Of a DNA stretch of 34,938 nt, positions 33,037 to 34,938 are shown piece by piece. How positions within the stretch are numbered: position 1 is the first letter of the stretch; each line of letters begins with the position of its first letter. A program made the position numbers and the translations under genes. This DNA comes from Thermoanaerobaculia bacterium (lineage in GTDB: Bacteria > Acidobacteriota > Thermoanaerobaculia > Multivoradales > JAIOJS01): assembly GCA_019911795.1 (NCBI GenBank), contig JAIOJS010000183.1, forward strand, positions 1-34,938, written 5' to 3'. The notes below the pieces were generated by a model. It saw only the letters and a program-made list of their open reading frames with translations. It was not told the origin of the DNA and ran no database searches.

Positions 33037-34938
33037 ATGATCCCCAGCCCAGCCGACCCGACCACGTTCCCCTCCCTCCACCTGCTCTGGCGGCTCCTCC
33101 CCCTTGTCGGTCTCCTCGTGGTTCCGGCCCGGGCGGACGACCTCCACGTCGACGGCACTTGCACCCTCGGCGACGCCATCGAGGCAGCGAACACCGACGA
33201 GACGACGGTGGGAGGCTGCGTCGATGCATCACCCGGATCCGACACGATCTACCTCGACGTCGACGTTGTGCTCGCGGCGGCCGACACGGCGCGCTCGTCA
33301 AATTTCCAGGGCGCCCACGCGGGACTCCCGGACGTGACCAGCACGATCTTCGTGCTTCCCGGGCTCGGAGACACCATCGAGCGAGACGCCTCGTTCGACT
33401 GCACTGTCGCCGACGGCCCAAACGAGTTCCGGCTGCTGCAAGTACTCGCCAGTGGCACACTCTCTCTGGAGGGGATCACCCTATCCAACGGCTGTGCTGA
33501 CCGGGGCGGTGCGGTAGCGGTTGGCGACGGCGCAACGCTGTGGGTGGATGTCTCGTCGTTTCTCGGCAACACTGCCCGGGCGACGAGCGTCGATGCTCAA
33601 GGGGGCGCGATCTGGTCGGCGGGGACTGCTTCGATGTTCATCTCGGGCTCCCTCTTTCACGACAACTTGGCATCGGGTCCCTACGCCGAGGGAGGCGCCC
33701 TGTGGGACGCAGGAGCTCTTGCCACGTTGTCCACCAGCCGATTCCTCGACAACGAGGTGCGGTCGACGGAGTTCTATGCCAATGGAGGAGCGGCGGTCCT
33801 GGACGGCTCTCCCTCGCTCTCCCAGCTGGTGTTCCAACAGAACGTGGCCCGGGGCGCCAGTCGCTTGGGAGCGAGCGGCGGCTCCGCCAGCGCGGGCGCG
33901 CTGCTCATGATCGGCAACGGCGCCACCATTCACGACACTCTCTTTTCGGCGAACCTCTCGCGAGGTGGGGACAGCGACTTGCGGGGAGGAGACGCCGAAG
34001 GGGGAGCCCTGGAAACCGACGGCACGTCCGTCGGCACGGTGCTCGAGCGGGTCACTTTCCTCGGCAACCGGGCCGAGGGGGGGACGAGTGGAACCTTGCC
34101 GGGTGGCGGCGCAAGAGGAGGAGCCGTTTACGTCTACAACCTCGTCTCCATGGACGCCGTCACCCTCTCGGAGAACGTCGCCGCCGGAGGCGGCAGCCTC
34201 GCCGATATCGGCGGGGACGCGAGCGCCGGCGCCGTGTTCGTCAATACGGCGGATGTTCCCATGGTCGTCGAGCGCTCGACCTTCTTCGGTAACCAGGCGA
34301 TCGCCGGCAGCGGGGGCGCCGGCGACGGCATCGCTCGAGGCGGCGGGCTGCTGGTCGAGGAGCCCACCACCGTCGCCGGCTCCCTCTTCGAGGGCAACAC
34401 GACGACCGTGGGTGCCACGACCTCGGCCTCGCCCTGCTTCGATGACGGCTCCCCCGGCTTCACGAGCCTCGGCTACAACACCGTCGCGGAAGCGAGCCCG
34501 GACTGTACCTTCGATGGTCCCGCGGACCAGACCGAAGTGGCGCCCTCGCTGCTCCCCCTGGGACCGCACGGCTGCACGGACGCTCTACCGGGCGGCGCCT
34601 GCCTCCCGACCCATCCCGTGGGCCTCGTCGGCCCAGCCATCGACCAAGGGAACTGCACTATGGGCAAGCCATCCGGCGATGCGCGCGGGTTCTCTCGCCC
34701 GATCGACCTCACCCCCGCCAACGCCGACGATGGCTGCGACGCCGGCGCCTACGAGTCGCGGGACGACGATGTCGACGACGTCGAGGACGGCGTGGACAAC
34801 TGTCCAGGCGACGCCAACCCCGTCCAGGGTGACGTCGATGCCGACGGAATCGGTGATGTCTGCGACCTCTGCGAAGGCGACAACGCCACCGGCGACGGGG
34901 ACGGGGACGGCATCTGCTTCGACCGCGACTGCGACGAC
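33037..34938 (+). CDS. Secreted beta-helix protein with thrombospondin type 3 repeats (partial, runs off right edge)
   Basis: I translated this frame by hand: 634 codons without a stop to the last base, so the track lacks it. AAGGAG lies 6 bases before ATG 33037. A signal peptide (LLPLVGLLVVPARA) is followed by CTLGDAIEAANTD, a variant of the CSLREA motif found at the start of many surface beta-helix proteins. Residues ~150-460 repeat units such as GGAxxxxGTxxxxxxxSxFxxNxA, typical of a right-handed parallel beta-helix. Near the edge, DDDVDDVEDGVDNCPGDANP and DADGIGDVCD are calcium-binding thrombospondin type 3 repeats. It is probably a large surface or adhesion protein. The minus ORF 33481..34569 is its shadow. 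Confidence 0.88.
   Translation, partial: MIPSPADPTTFPSLHLLWRLLPLVGLLVVPARADDLHVDGTCTLGDAIEAANTDETTVGGCVDASPGSDTIYLDVDVVLAAADTARSSNFQGAHAGLPDVTSTIFVLPGLGDTIERDASFDCTVADGPNEFRLLQVLASGTLSLEGITLSNGCADRGGAVAVGDGATLWVDVSSFLGNTARATSVDAQGGAIWSAGTASMFISGSLFHDNLASGPYAEGGALWDAGALATLSTSRFLDNEVRSTEFYANGGAAVLDGSPSLSQLVFQQNVARGASRLGASGGSASAGALLMIGNGATIHDTLFSANLSRGGDSDLRGGDAEGGALETDGTSVGTVLERVTFLGNRAEGGTSGTLPGGGARGGAVYVYNLVSMDAVTLSENVAAGGGSLADIGGDASAGAVFVNTADVPMVVERSTFFGNQAIAGSGGAGDGIARGGGLLVEEPTTVAGSLFEGNTTTVGATTSASPCFDDGSPGFTSLGYNTVAEASPDCTFDGPADQTEVAPSLLPLGPHGCTDALPGGACLPTHPVGLVGPAIDQGNCTMGKPSGDARGFSRPIDLTPANADDGCDAGAYESRDDDVDDVEDGVDNCPGDANPVQGDVDADGIGDVCDLCEGDNATGDGDGDGICFDRDCDD

Noticed and set aside
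33481-34569. 362-aa minus-strand ORF
   Set aside because: Shadow of the beta-helix gene that runs off the right edge.
1-34938. Mobile elements, prophage, CRISPR, tRNA or rRNA genes
   Set aside because: I found no transposase, integrase, regular spacer array, or recognisable RNA gene on reading both strands.

Overview
The window is GC-rich, gene-dense chromosomal DNA of a Gram-negative-type bacterium. Lipoproteins, two L,D-transpeptidases, an IPTL-CTERM protein, several secreted proteins ending in an 'F-x-DGFE-x-G' tail, a PilZ protein and a winged-helix/PQQ-propeller regulator together recall Acidobacteriota of the Thermoanaerobaculia type. That assignment is inference; no rRNA, tRNA or phylogenetic marker is present to fix it. 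I see no insertion sequence, prophage, CRISPR array or RNA gene.

Layout. (1) 1-1723, minus strand: a secreted multi-domain protein that runs off the left edge and is absent from the ORF track. (2) 2008-9549, plus strand: a complete branched-chain amino acid operon ilvE-ilvB-ilvN-ilvC-ilvD-ilvA. It is preceded by a 45-codon leader peptide packed with Leu/Val/Ile codons and a four-segment attenuator ending in a strong intrinsic terminator. ilvB/ilvN, ilvC/ilvD and ilvD/ilvA overlap by 4 bases. (3) 9687-13805, plus strand: two secreted proteins of unknown function, each preceded by the same triple CTGA direct repeat with exact 11-bp period. (4) 14020-22123, minus strand: a membrane-bound winged-helix regulator with a PQQ-type beta-propeller, a multi-pass alpha/beta hydrolase, an IPTL-CTERM protein and a voltage-gated K+ channel. 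(5) 22371-27364: a sigma54 activator (minus) divergent from a lipoprotein/L,D-transpeptidase cluster (plus). The gap between them holds three TACCGA repeats spaced exactly 22 bp and a GG-N10-GC sigma54 promoter. (6) 27564-34938: mostly secreted proteins (a tandem paralogue pair, a DGFE-tail protein, a delta-class carbonic anhydrase, a beta-helix protein leaving the right edge), plus a PilZ protein and a membrane-anchored DUF2318-like protein.

How it works together. The ilv operon encodes the whole route from threonine/pyruvate to isoleucine and valine, with expression predicted to follow charged Leu/Val/Ile tRNA through ribosome stalling. The sigma54 block looks like a self-contained circuit: an activator with a degenerate receiver domain, an operator overlapping its own promoter, and an upstream-activating array serving a small helical lipoprotein followed by L,D-transpeptidases. 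The latter resembles an Lpp-plus-transpeptidase envelope module. The CTGA repeats suggest a winged-helix regulon, possibly run by the neighbouring membrane-bound winged-helix protein.
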